A DNA stretch of 64,000 nucleotides, taken from positions 1 through 64,000 of the forward strand of contig CABIXV010000001.1 of assembly GCA_902362775.1 (NCBI GenBank), written 5' to 3'. Below are positions 8,984 through 16,929 of the stretch, piece after piece. Source of the DNA: Clostridiales bacterium (GTDB taxonomy: Bacteria; Bacillota; Clostridia; Oscillospirales; Oscillospiraceae). The position numbers were made by a program, and so were the translations under genes. A model generated the notes under the pieces. It was given only the letters and a program-made list of their open reading frames with translations, was not told where the DNA came from and did not search any database. Position 1 is the first letter of the stretch. The number at the start of each line of letters is the position of its first letter.

Positions 8984-10305
8984 ACACCAACAAGAATGTG
9001 AGCCCCAAGACCGCTGAAGCGGTGGAGAATCAGGAAGCTGCCGTTTCCCAGCCCGATATCCAGTCCCGCATGGAGGCGGGCAAGGTCGAGGTCATGAAGG
9101 TCGTGGGCGGCATACCCGGTGCGGAAAAGCTGGGCGAGCTGATCGAGCGGGGCAAGAAAAAAGGCAATCTTTCCTCCTCCGAGCTGATGGATGTGCTGGA
9201 GGATATGGACTTGGGCGCCGAGCAGATGGACAAGATCTACGACACGCTGGAAAACCTGGGTATTGACACTGTGGGCGAGGACTACATCCCCGACCTGCCC
9301 GATGACGTCGAGCCCACAATTGAAGCCATCGAGGATCTGCCCGAGGAGGAGATCGTAGACCCCAACTCCATGGCCGACTCCCTTGGCACCGACGATCCAG
9401 TGCGGATGTATCTGAAGGAGATTGGCAAGGTGAATCTGCTCACCTCCGACGAGGAGATCGAGCTGGCCCAGATCATGGAGGCGGGAAACGCGGCCTCTGA
9501 GCAACTGGCTGAGTTAGAGAAAGCTGGTGAGGATATCCCCGACGAGGTCCGGGTGGAGTTGACTCAGGCCATCAAGAAGGGGGAGCGGGCCAAGCAGCGG
9601 CTGGCTGAGGCCAACCTGCGTCTTGTGGTCTCTATCGCCAAGCGGTATGTGGGCCGTGGGATGCAATTCCTGGACCTGATTCAGGAGGGTAATCTGGGTC
9701 TTATCAAAGCTGTGGAGAAGTTTGACTTCACTAAGGGCTTCAAGTTCTCCACTTACGCCACCTGGTGGATCCGCCAGGCCATCACTCGTGCCATCGCCGA
9801 CCAGGCCCGGACCATCCGCATCCCGGTTCATATGGTGGAAACTATCAACAAGGTCATCCGGGTGTCCCGCCAGCTCCTCCAGGAACTGGGCCACGACCCC
9901 ACCCCTGAGGAGATCGCGGCTGAGATGAATATGCCTGTGGAGCGGGTGCGTGAGATCTTGAAAATCGCTCAGGAACCTGTCAGCCTGGAAACCCCCATTG
10001 GAGAGGAGGAGGACAGTCATCTGGGCGACTTCATCCCCGATGAGGACGCCTCCGAGCCCGCCGAGGCCGCCTCCTTCACCTTACTGAAGGAACAGCTGGT
10101 AGAGGTGCTGTCCACCCTCACCCCCCGGGAGGAAAAAGTGCTCAAACTGCGCTTCGGCATTGAAGATGGACGGACCCGCACGTTGGAGGAAGTCGGCAAG
10201 GAATTCAACGTCACCCGGGAGCGCATCCGCCAGATCGAGGCCAAGGCCCTCCGAAAGCTGCGCCATCCCAGCAGGAGCAAGAAGCTGAAGGACTTTTTAA
10301 ACTGA
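8980..10305 (+). CDS. rpoD: RNA polymerase primary sigma factor
   Basis: 441 aa housekeeping sigma-70 factor (SigA). Conserved parts in order: an acidic N-terminal region; region 1.2 ([20 protein letters not shown]); region 2 ([34 protein letters not shown], for -10 recognition and melting); region 3 ([13 protein letters not shown]); region 4 ([18 protein letters not shown] and [18 protein letters not shown], the -35 helix-turn-helix). The ATG overlaps the dnaG stop. The many TTGACA-17-TATAAT sites in this window fit recognition by such a factor. Followed by a strong terminator. Confidence 0.97.
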   Translation: MNTNKNVSPKTAEAVENQEAAVSQPDIQSRMEAGKVEVMKVVGGIPGAEKLGELIERGKKKGNLSSSELMDVLEDMDLGAEQMDKIYDTLENLGIDTVGEDYIPDLPDDVEPTIEAIEDLPEEEIVDPNSMADSLGTDDPVRMYLKEIGKVNLLTSDEEIELAQIMEAGNAASEQLAELEKAGEDIPDEVRVELTQAIKKGERAKQRLAEANLRLVVSIAKRYVGRGMQFLDLIQEGNLGLIKAVEKFDFTKGFKFSTYATWWIRQAITRAIADQARTIRIPVHMVETINKVIRVSRQLLQELGHDPTPEEIAAEMNMPVERVREILKIAQEPVSLETPIGEEEDSHLGDFIPDEDASEPAEAASFTLLKEQLVEVLSTLTPREEKVLKLRFGIEDGRTRTLEEVGKEFNVTRERIRQIEAKALRKLRHPSRSKKLKDFLN

Positions 10306-10335
10306 CCGGTTTTCAGCGGTCCTTAAAACACCATC

Positions 10336-10376
10336 GGCGGGGCGCGTGAGTGGAGGCGCCCCGCCATTTCCTTTTT
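10336..10376 (+). terminator. Intrinsic terminator of dgt-dnaG-rpoD
   Basis: Perfect 10-bp GC stem (GGCGGGGCGC / GCGCCCCGCC) with a 10-nt loop, then ATTTCCTTTTT. Confidence 0.88.
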
Positions 10377-10427
10377 ACTTTTTGACTGATTATTTTCAAC
10401 TCTGTTAATTTCGCTGTGCACTGAATG

Positions 10428-10465
10428 AAACAGAAAAATATGATAAAGTGAACAAAAAGTTAAAC
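10428..10465 (+). repeat. Copy A of an AT-rich upstream module shared by two gene cassettes
   Basis: About 38 bp beginning AAACAGAAAAATATGATAAA and ending near TTAAAC. It recurs nearly unchanged at 32703-32740, upstream of another AT-rich gene. It contains a possible -10 (TATGAT) but no good -35. Likely the promoter or recombination end of a mobile single-gene cassette. Confidence 0.55.
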
Positions 10466-10484
10466 TGGAATTTGACGGGAGTTT

Positions 10485-10775
10485 ATGATGTCAAAATTAA
10501 GTGACTTAATCAATGCAGAAGATGGGTTTCTTGTAAGGTTAAGATGTGAAAACACCTTTGATGAAGAGAAATATTTAGATATTAAAAATGAAATTTTAAT
10601 TGAAACACCAAAATGGAAAACACAAGGGTTTGTTTTGAATTGTGATGTTGAAGCGTTAATTAGTCTGATTGACCAATTAGCAGGAGGGAGTCGCTTCTTT
10701 AACGAAGAAACAGAGATCAGGGTTGAGGACGCTTGTATGGAAATAGAAGAAATCATAAGCTGTTTAGAAAGCTAA
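10485..10775 (+). CDS. Small acidic protein of unknown function in an AT-rich cassette
   Basis: 96 aa, starting at one of two tandem ATGs (10485/10488) behind GACGGGAG. I do not recognise the family. The product is acidic (many E/D) and soluble, with no signal peptide or membrane segment; the pattern of short mixed alpha/beta segments is like small immunity-type proteins, but this is only a resemblance. Base use is strikingly AT-rich (ATT, AAA, GAA, TTA codons) compared with the GC-rich genes on both sides, suggesting horizontal transfer. It has its own upstream module and downstream hairpin, both matching those around 32960-33415. Confidence 0.65.
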   Translation: MMSKLSDLINAEDGFLVRLRCENTFDEEKYLDIKNEILIETPKWKTQGFVLNCDVEALISLIDQLAGGSRFFNEETEIRVEDACMEIEEIISCLES

Positions 10776-10809
10776 CTTCTAATTTATTGGGCTGTCCGCA
10801 TGAAGGCGC

Positions 10810-10846
10810 ACCTCCCTCCGCTATTTTGGCGAAGGGAGGTTGTTTT
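10810..10846 (+). terminator. Hairpin terminator closing cassette A
   Basis: ACCTCCCTCCGC / GGCGAAGGGAGGT stem with a TATTT loop, then TGTTTT. The stem resembles the cassette B terminator at 33450-33493. Confidence 0.7.
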
Positions 10847-10892
10847 ATCCTAAATCGGTCTAAAGGGTAAAACGGCGTCCCGATATCTGTGT

Positions 10893-10921
10893 TTGACAAA
10901 ACCTCCATTTCATTGTAAGAT
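10893..10921 (+). promoter_or_regulatory. Promoter upstream of candidate RNA and SEL1 gene
   Basis: -35 TTGACA (10893-10898), 17-bp spacer, -10 TAAGAT (10916-10921). Confidence 0.7.
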
Positions 10922-10927
10922 TGGAAA

Positions 10928-11084
10928 AAGCGCTTTCGCCGCTCCGCTCCAAAGCTGGGATGAAGTGCACCGTCCCGCAGCCCCTCCCAGGTCCTCCTGG
11001 TGCTGGCAGCCGCGTTGAGCCAAGGCTCATTTCGATGATTGTGGTTCCATGAGGGCGCCCACAGGCGTCCTCATGGCTTTTTTT
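10928..11084 (+). ncRNA. Candidate structured RNA or attenuator leader, class unknown
   Basis: About 157 nt lie between a good promoter (10893-10921) and an intrinsic terminator (11047-11084: perfect CCATGAGG...CCTCATGG outer stem with inner CGCC/GGCG, then TTTTTTT). Inside, several hairpins can form: GGGA...TCCC, CCAGG/CCTGG and TGAGCC/GGCTCA. The first bases (GAAAAAGC) can pair with the 3' GCTTTTTTTC. The terminator ends 17 nt before the ribosome site of the SEL1 gene, so the segment is either an independent small RNA or a termination-controlled leader. It lacks the GGAAGG-type SRP core, T-box motif and other classes that I recognise. Confidence 0.5.
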
Positions 11085-11115
11085 CACTAAAATCTTTCAT
11101 AGAGGGGGAATGGAA

Positions 11116-14100
11116 ATGATAGAAGAAAAAAATGAGGACCGGCAGTCCTTTGACCAGGATGCTGTCATGGTATACATAGATCCCCAGCTGATGCAGGGGC
11201 TAGCGGACGTAGCCGCCCAAAAGGCGGCCAACTTTCAGGAGCTGCTGTCTGCCGCCCAGGAGGGCGACTTAGAATCCGCCTATCAGGTGGCCCTCAGCTA
11301 CGCCAACGGCCGTGGCACCTCCAAGGATTCGGAGCTTGCCTTTCAGTGGTTCCAACGTGCCGCAGACGGTGACCACATCGCCGCCCAATACCAGTTGGGG
11401 GTGTGCTTCTTGCGGGGCATCGGAACGGAAGCGGATATCCCCAGGGGACTGGAGCTGATCACTTCTACCGCAGATCAGGACTACCTCCCTTCCGTCTGTG
11501 AACTTGGTCTGTGCTACGAGATGGGTACCGGGGTGGAGGAGAGCAAGGAGCGCGCCGCCGAGCTCTACCGTCAGGCCGCCCAGCAGGGGGACGCCAGGGC
11601 ACAGTGCAACCTGGGCTTCTTCTACTACCGGGGCATCGGCGTGGAGGAAAGCGACAGCGAGGCGGTCTACTGGTTCTCCCAGGCCGCTGAACAGGAGTAT
11701 CCAAGGGCCCAGTTCCTGCTGGGTGAATGCTATGACCTGGGCTTTGGTGTGGAGGCGGACATGGCCCATGCTGTGGAGCTGTATACCAAAGCTCACGATG
11801 GAGGGTATCCCCCCGCCACCTGCTCTCTTGGCCTGTGCTATGAGCTGGGCAAAGGCGTAGAGGAGGACAAGGAGCGCGCCGCGCGCCTCTATCTTCAGTC
11901 CGCCGAGGAGGAGGACCCCAGGGCACAATGCAATCTGGGCTTCTTCTACTACTGGGGCATCGGGGTAGAGAAGGACTTGGCACAAGCAGTCCTCTGGTTC
12001 TCCCGCTCCGCGGAGCAACAGTATCCCCGTGCCCAGTACCTGTTGGGACACTGTTACGAATTTGGCTATGGCGTTGAGAAGTCCTTGGAAAAGGCGGTGG
12101 CCCTCTATCAGGCCGCCCACCATCGTTCTTACAGTGACGGCACCTGTGCCCTTGGCCTATGTTACGAGCTGGGCACCGGCGTGGAACAGGACAAGGCCAA
12201 GGCGGTGGAGCTGTACCGCCAGGCCGCCCAGCAGGACAACGCCCGCGCCCAGTGCAACCTGGGCTTCTGCTACTACCAGGGCATCGGCGTAGAAACGGAC
12301 GACAAAACAGCGGTGGAGTGGTTCCAAAAGGCCGCCGATCAGGAGTATCCGCGGGCAATGATGCTGCTGGGTGAGTGCTATGAGAATGGCTATGGAATAG
12401 ATAGGGATGCCGCGAAAGCGGTGGCGCTGTATACCAAGGCCCATGAGGCCGGACACCCTCCCGCCACCTGTTCCCTGGGCCTGTGCTACGAGGTGGGGAC
12501 AGGCGTTGAGGTGGACAAGGCCAAGGCCGTCCGGCTCTATCGCCAGGCCGCCGAGGAGGAGGACGCCCGCGCCCAGTGCAACCTGGGCTTCTGCTACTAC
12601 CGGGGCATCGGCGTAGAGGCGGACGACAAGCAGGCGGCGGAGTGGTTCCAAAAGGCCGCCGACCAGAACTACCGCCGGGCCATCTACCTGCTGGGCGAGT
12701 GCTATGAGTACGGCTATGGTCTGGAGAAGGACGTGAAGCGGGCCATAGAGCTATACACCAAGGCCCACGAGGCCGGCTATCCCCCCGCCGCCTGCTCCCT
12801 GGGCCTGTGCTATGAGATAGGGACAGGCGTGGAGATAGACAAGGTCAAGGCGGTAGAGCTCTACCGTCAGGCCGCCCAGCAGGGGGACGCCAGGGCACAG
12901 TGCAACCTGGGCTTCTGCTATTACCAGGGCATCGGCGTGGAGGCGGACGACAAGCAGGCAGCGGAGTGGTTCCAGAAGGCCGCCGACCAGGACTACCTCC
13001 GGGCCGTCTACCTGCTGGGAGAGTGTTATGAGTACGGCTATGGCCTGGACAGGGACGAGCGGCAGGCCGTAGCGCTGTACACCAGGGCACAGCAGGCGGG
13101 CTATCCCTCCGCCGCCTGTTCCCTGGGCCTGTGCTACGAGCTGGGCACCGGCGTGGAGATGGATAAGGTCAAGGCTGTCCAGCTCTACCGCCAGGCCGCT
13201 GAACAGGGGGACGCCAGAGCACAGTGCAACCTGGGCTTCTGCTATTATCAAGGCATTGGCATAGAGATGGACGACAGCCAGGCTGTTGTATGGTTCCAGA
13301 AGGCTGCCGAGCAAAATTACCTTCGGGCGGTCATGCTGTTAGGAGAGTGCCGGGAAAACGGCTATGGTATCGAACGGGACATGGCCCAGGCTGTGGAGCT
13401 GTATACCAAGGCTCATGAGGGAGGCTATCCTCCAGCCACCTGCTCTCTGGGCCTGTGCTATGAGATGGGCCGGGGCGTGGAGCAGGACAAGGCCAAAGCC
13501 GCCCAGCTCTACCGCCAGGCCGCTGACCGCGGAGATGCCAGGGCACAGTGTAATCTGGGCTTCTTCTACTACCATGGCATCTCCGTGTCGGTCGATGACA
13601 GCCAGGCCGCCCAGTGGTTCCAAAAGGCCGCCGACCAGGACTACCCAAGAGCCCAAATGCTGCTAGGCGAGTGCTATGAAAATGGCTACGGGGTAGAGCG
13701 GGATATTACCAAGGCGGTGGAGCTGTATACCAGCGCCCATGAGCGAGGAAACGCAGCCGCCACCTGTTCTCTTGGCCTGTGTTACGAATTAGGCCGAGGC
13801 GTAGAGGAGGACAAGGGAAGGGCCGCCCAGCTCTACCGCCAGGCCGCCGACCACGGCAACGCGCGGGCCCAGTGCAACCTGGGCTTCTTCTACTACCACG
13901 GCATCTCTGTCAAGCAGGATTATACCAAGGCCGCGGAGCTGTTTCAACAGGCCGCAGACCAGGACAACGCTAGGGCCCAGTATCTGTTGGGCCAGTGCTA
14001 CGAGCACGGTCAGGGCGTGGCCAAGGACTTGTCCCGGGCCATGGAGCTGTATCACCAGGCTGCGGACGGTGGAAGTAAGGACGCCAAGGAGCGGCTGGAA

Positions 14101-14193
14101 AAAGGCCACTCTGCCAAGGGGACCTCTGGACAGGAGGCTCCTAAACAGGAGAAGGGCCTATTGAAAAAGGCCCTAAAGCTGTTCAAAAAATGA
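11116..14193 (+). CDS. Giant SEL1-repeat protein with cationic C-terminal tail
   Basis: 1,025 aa. ATG 11116 is preferred over ATG 11110 because GAGGGGG ends only 1-3 nt before the latter. After ~45 N-terminal residues the protein consists of about 26 SEL1 (TPR-like) units of 36 aa. From about residue 120 the units are arranged as eight 108-aa super-repeats, each made of three distinct units: LGLCYE.G.GVE.DK, CNLGF.YY.GI.VE and LLGECYE.GYG. The N-terminus has no signal peptide. The last ~30 residues leave the repeat and end in a lysine-rich amphipathic segment (GLLKKALKLFKK) that could bind membrane or nucleic acid. SEL1 arrays form alpha-solenoid scaffolds for protein partners; the partner is unknown. 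Near-identical 324-bp DNA repeats make the gene prone to expansion or assembly collapse. Confidence 0.88.
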   Translation: MIEEKNEDRQSFDQDAVMVYIDPQLMQGLADVAAQKAANFQELLSAAQEGDLESAYQVALSYANGRGTSKDSELAFQWFQRAADGDHIAAQYQLGVCFLRGIGTEADIPRGLELITSTADQDYLPSVCELGLCYEMGTGVEESKERAAELYRQAAQQGDARAQCNLGFFYYRGIGVEESDSEAVYWFSQAAEQEYPRAQFLLGECYDLGFGVEADMAHAVELYTKAHDGGYPPATCSLGLCYELGKGVEEDKERAARLYLQSAEEEDPRAQCNLGFFYYWGIGVEKDLAQAVLWFSRSAEQQYPRAQYLLGHCYEFGYGVEKSLEKAVALYQAAHHRSYSDGTCALGLCYELGTGVEQDKAKAVELYRQAAQQDNARAQCNLGFCYYQGIGVETDDKTAVEWFQKAADQEYPRAMMLLGECYENGYGIDRDAAKAVALYTKAHEAGHPPATCSLGLCYEVGTGVEVDKAKAVRLYRQAAEEEDARAQCNLGFCYYRGIGVEADDKQAAEWFQKAADQNYRRAIYLLGECYEYGYGLEKDVKRAIELYTKAHEAGYPPAACSLGLCYEIGTGVEIDKVKAVELYRQAAQQGDARAQCNLGFCYYQGIGVEADDKQAAEWFQKAADQDYLRAVYLLGECYEYGYGLDRDERQAVALYTRAQQAGYPSAACSLGLCYELGTGVEMDKVKAVQLYRQAAEQGDARAQCNLGFCYYQGIGIEMDDSQAVVWFQKAAEQNYLRAVMLLGECRENGYGIERDMAQAVELYTKAHEGGYPPATCSLGLCYEMGRGVEQDKAKAAQLYRQAADRGDARAQCNLGFFYYHGISVSVDDSQAAQWFQKAADQDYPRAQMLLGECYENGYGVERDITKAVELYTSAHERGNAAATCSLGLCYELGRGVEEDKGRAAQLYRQAADHGNARAQCNLGFFYYHGISVKQDYTKAAELFQQAADQDNARAQYLLGQCYEHGQGVAKDLSRAMELYHQAADGGSKDAKERLEKGHSAKGTSGQEAPKQEKGLLKKALKLFKK

Positions 14194-14228
14194 GCTTCCA
14201 TTTTTTCATCGGAATTGGAAACAATAGA

Positions 14229-14258
14229 AAAACGAGGCAGCTCTCGCTGCCTCGTTTC
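14229..14258. terminator. Bidirectional terminator between the SEL1 gene and rnc
   Basis: Perfect AAACGAGGCAGC / GCTGCCTCGTTT stem with a TCTC loop. It is followed by a T-run on the plus strand and preceded by an A-rich stretch, serving both converging genes. Confidence 0.88.
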
Positions 14259-14933
14259 TCATTCTTTTTTTAAGGCCTGGATGGCGGCGTGGGCCGCCAT
14301 CTGCTCTGCCTCTTTCTTGCTCCGGCCGGTGCCGGCGCCCAGAGGGGCGCCGTTCAGATCCACCTCCACGAAGAACCGCTTGTCATGGTCAGGGCCCTCC
14401 TGGCCGGTCAGCCGATACTGTAGGACCTGTCCACTCTCCCGCTGGACCAGCTCCTGGAGGGCGGTCTTGTAGTCCCTGGGCTTGGTCAGCCCGGCCACCT
14501 CCCGGCTTAGGATATACTTTTGGATGATCTTACGGGCCGATCCGATGCCTCCGTCCAAATAGACGGCGGCCAGCACCGCCTCCACAGCGTCGGCCTGGAT
14601 AGACGGCCGGCGGCGGCCTCCGCCGCTCTCCTCCCCCCGACCCAGGCGGAGATACTCCCCCAGGCCCAACTCCTGTGCTACCTCTACCAGGCTCTCCTCG
14701 CATACCAGGGCGGCCCGTGTCCGGGTCAGCTCCCCTTCCGGCAGGTCCGGGTGGTTGCGGTACAGGTGGTCAGCCACCACCATCCCCAGGATGGAATCCC
14801 CCAAAAACTCCAGCCGCTCGTTGCTCTGGAGCTTTCCCCGGCTCTCATTGGCGCAGGAGCTGTGGGTCAGGGCGTTGTCCAGCAGTCCCCGGTCCTGAAA
14901 GGTATAGCCCAGCTTTTCCTCCAAACTTTTCAT
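14259..14933 (-). CDS. rnc: Ribonuclease III
   Basis: 224 aa from ATG 14933; AAGGAG lies 8 nt upstream, inside a 5-codon TTG-started extension that is therefore unlikely to be translated. Cleaves double-stranded RNA in rRNA maturation and mRNA decay. The catalytic signature NERLEFLGDSILG is at ~37-49, with further metal ligands in QADAVEAVLAAVYLDGG. The C-terminal dsRNA-binding domain starts at DYKTALQELVQ and ends SKKEAEQMAAHAAIQAL. Located downstream of acpP, matching the common plsX-fab-acpP-rnc order. Confidence 0.95.
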   Translation of the reverse strand: MKSLEEKLGYTFQDRGLLDNALTHSSCANESRGKLQSNERLEFLGDSILGMVVADHLYRNHPDLPEGELTRTRAALVCEESLVEVAQELGLGEYLRLGRGEESGGGRRRPSIQADAVEAVLAAVYLDGGIGSARKIIQKYILSREVAGLTKPRDYKTALQELVQRESGQVLQYRLTGQEGPDHDKRFFVEVDLNGAPLGAGTGRSKKEAEQMAAHAAIQALKKE

Positions 14934-14979
14934 TCCAAACTCCTTCAAGGGGTCAGTCTTTCTGGCCCGTTACAAGGCA

Positions 14980-15002
14980 AAACTCCGCCTTCGGCGGAGT
15001 TT
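14980..15002 (-). terminator. Hairpin between acpP and rnc
   Basis: AAACTCCGCC / GGCGGAGTTT stem with a 3-nt loop, followed leftward by TTGCC. Weak T-run suggests partial termination before rnc. Confidence 0.6.
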
Positions 15003-15015
15003 CGCGTTTTCTCGA

Positions 15016-15249
15016 TCAGTCGACCTTGTTCTGCAGGAACCGAACCAGATCTCCAACCGTGGTGATGGAGGCAGCTTCCTCCTCCCCCAGCTCGTCGATG
15101 CCGAATTCTTCCTCCATGGCCATGGACAGATCCACGATATCTACCGAATCAGCGTTCAAATCGTCGGCAAAAGAGGTCTCCATCGTGATAGTGTCCGCAT
15201 CCACATTGAATTGCTCCGCAATGAGCGCGCACAGTTTTTCAAAGATCAT
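15016..15249 (-). CDS. acpP: Acyl carrier protein
   Basis: 77 aa, ATG 15249 behind AAAAGGAGC. Carries growing fatty-acid chains on 4'-phosphopantetheine. The attachment serine lies in LNADSVDIVDL (Ser 35). The protein is strongly acidic and of typical length (helix I MIFEKLCALIAEQF, helix II after DSVD, helix IV DLVRFLQNKV). It follows plsX by 111 bp and has its own promoter in the gap, which fits the high ACP demand of the cell. Confidence 0.96.
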   Translation of the reverse strand: MIFEKLCALIAEQFNVDADTITMETSFADDLNADSVDIVDLSMAMEEEFGIDELGEEEAASITTVGDLVRFLQNKVD

Positions 15250-15296
15250 ATCTCGGTGCTCCTTTTGTTCGTGCCCCAGGCACTTTTTCTGTCCTT

Positions 15297-15325
15297 ACTA
15301 TATGCAGAAACTTCCTTACTGTCAA
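15297..15325 (-). promoter_or_regulatory. Promoter of acpP
   Basis: Leftward TTGACA (15325-15320), 17-bp spacer, TATAGT (15302-15297), about 50 bp before the acpP start. Confidence 0.75.
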
Positions 15326-15360
15326 TAGGGTTTTCCCATTTTGTGCGTCTTTGTGTAAAA

Positions 15361-16401
15361 TCATTCTTCTCCGTGGACCGCCGGCGCCTCCAGACGCATC
15401 ACATCCACGTTGGCGGAAATGTTGTCTACGATGCCGGAGGATACGCACTGCCGGGCCTGGCGGACGGCGTTTTTAATGGCGTAGGCGTCGGAGGAGCCGT
15501 GGGCCTTGATAACGGGCCGGGAGATGCCCAGCAGGGCGGTGCCCCCTACCTCGTCGGAGCTCATAATCTTCTTAAACTCCTTCAGCCCTCCGGAGACCAA
15601 CAGGGCAGCCAGCTTGGTGGCCAGGTTCTTCTTAAACATCCGCTTCATCTCCCTGGCCAGGAACAGGCCGGTGCCCTCCATGGTCTTGAGGAAGATGTTG
15701 CCCGAATAGCCGTCGGACACGATGACATCCACCGCGCCCTCCACTGCCTCCCGAGCCTCCACATTGCCTACGAAGTTGATGCGGCCGGCCTTGGACGCCT
15801 CCTCCAGCATGGGATAGACCGTGGTTTGAAGGGAGGTGCCCTTTGAGGGCTCCGCCCCGATGTTCAGCAGACCCACTTTGGGCTCTGGACGGCCTAGCAC
15901 ATGCTCGGCGTAATAGGAGCCCATGTAGGCGAACTGGAGCAGGTACTCCGGGGGACACTCGGCGTTGGCCCCACAGTCGATAAGGACAGCTCCCCCGTTT
16001 CCGGTGGGTACCACGGGAGCTAGGGCCGCCCGGCGGATACCCTTGATGCGCTTGACCACCAAAGTGGCTCCGGCCAGCAGGGCGCCGGTGGAGCCGGCGG
16101 ACACGAAGGCGTCTCCTTCTCCGTTTTTCAGCAGGTTCAGCCCCTGGGTCAGAGAGGAGTCCTTCTTCTCCCGGAAGGCGGTGGCCGGGTTGTCGCACAT
16201 CTCCACCACCTCGCTGGCGTGGGCGATCTCCACCCCGGCGGGCAGGTCCTTGATCCCGCTCTCCTCCATCACCTTCAGAATCTCCTCCCCGCGGCCCACC
16301 AGGATAATATCCACGCCGTATTCCTGGTTGGCCTGGATGGCGCCCAGCACAGGGGCCTTGGGGGCGTTGTCGCCGCCCATGGCGTCTACGATGATCTTCA
16401 T
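15361..16401 (-). CDS. plsX: Phosphate acyltransferase PlsX
   Basis: 346 aa from ATG 16401 behind AGAAGGT. Converts acyl-ACP to acyl-phosphate for phosphatidic acid synthesis. The N-terminal MKIIVDAMGGDNAPKAPVLG motif is diagnostic. Also visible are VSAGSTGALLAGA, VLIDCGANAECPPEYL and SDGYSGNIFLKTMEG, all conserved in PlsX. The start overlaps the stop of the XRE regulator gene (ATGA), so the two are probably co-translated. Downstream are acpP and rnc; fabD, fabG and fapR, often in this cluster, are absent. Confidence 0.95.
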   Translation of the reverse strand: MKIIVDAMGGDNAPKAPVLGAIQANQEYGVDIILVGRGEEILKVMEESGIKDLPAGVEIAHASEVVEMCDNPATAFREKKDSSLTQGLNLLKNGEGDAFVSAGSTGALLAGATLVVKRIKGIRRAALAPVVPTGNGGAVLIDCGANAECPPEYLLQFAYMGSYYAEHVLGRPEPKVGLLNIGAEPSKGTSLQTTVYPMLEEASKAGRINFVGNVEAREAVEGAVDVIVSDGYSGNIFLKTMEGTGLFLAREMKRMFKKNLATKLAALLVSGGLKEFKKIMSSDEVGGTALLGISRPVIKAHGSSDAYAIKNAVRQARQCVSSGIVDNISANVDVMRLEAPAVHGEE

Positions 16402-16652
16402 ACAGTACCTTCTTTCTTTTCCGGGTCCAGTGATCTGGCCTCGTCGGTAAGGCCCGGCAGATAGTCCGCGGACACATTGTAATGCCTGCAAATGGCGGCC
16501 AGTTTGTCAAAGGAGGTCGCCTTACGGCCATTTTCTATATCGCTGATGGAAGCCTGTGTCGCTCCGATTGCCTCTGCCAGATCCTTTTGCTGTTCTCCAC
16601 GGCCTTTTCTCAGCTTCTTCACTCTTATGCAAAAAATGTCCTTATGAAGCAT
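16398..16652 (-). CDS. XRE-family helix-turn-helix regulator overlapping plsX
   Basis: 84 aa from ATG 16652 behind GGGGAG; an in-frame TTG at 16670 precedes that site. A single HTH_3 domain fills the protein: IRVKKLRKGRGEQQKDLAEA, then IGATQASISDIENGRKATSF (recognition helix) and LAAICRHYNVSADYL. The final ~15 residues are acidic and basic tail. It sits where FapR, the malonyl-CoA-responsive repressor of plsX, is found in Bacillus, and its stop overlaps the plsX ATG by four bases. A role in controlling phospholipid or fatty-acid synthesis is inferred from position only. A TATAAT at 16694-16689 may be its -10, but no good -35 was found. Confidence 0.85.
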   Translation of the reverse strand: MLHKDIFCIRVKKLRKGRGEQQKDLAEAIGATQASISDIENGRKATSFDKLAAICRHYNVSADYLPGLTDEARSLDPEKKEGTV

Positions 16653-16725
16653 GGGCTCCCCACTTGGCAAAATATATCTTTTAGCATTATTATATTTCTA
16701 TCAGCATTTTAATGGCGGCATCATT

Positions 16726-16929
16726 ATGAATCAATACTTGGAGAATCTCTATAATTGGGAAACTGACCAAGCCCATCTGGATTTCGGCCGCGACGGGGAG
16801 TATCAGTCCTCCCTCGCCCAAGCGGAAACACTTTGGCCGTCCGCCGGGTATGACGCAGCCTTCGATGGGCGGCGAGACGAGCCCCTTCGGTGCGCTGATC
16901 GCTTGCAGGACAAGCGGTCACGGCTCTAA
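16726..16929 (+). CDS. Possible small ORF, 67 aa, doubtful
   Basis: An ATG-started frame (begins MNQYLENLYNWETD) fills the gap between the XRE gene and trmFO and overlaps the end of trmFO by 12 bases. The start has only a weak ribosome site (GGCGG). The first 14 residues resemble the beginnings of short Oscillospiraceae proteins, but the rest is arginine-rich and unlike a folded protein. It may be a decayed gene remnant. Confidence 0.25.
   Translation: MNQYLENLYNWETDQAHLDFGRDGEYQSSLAQAETLWPSAGYDAAFDGRRDEPLRCADRLQDKRSRL

Noticed and set aside
10928..11084. SRP RNA, tmRNA or T-box identity for the structured segment
   Set aside because: The conserved SRP apical loop bases, the tmRNA tag/acceptor features and the GGTGGTACCGCG motif are all missing.
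11500..14000. Regular ~324-bp and 108-bp DNA repeats considered as a CRISPR or satellite array
   Set aside because: They are in frame and encode SEL1 units; there are no spacers.
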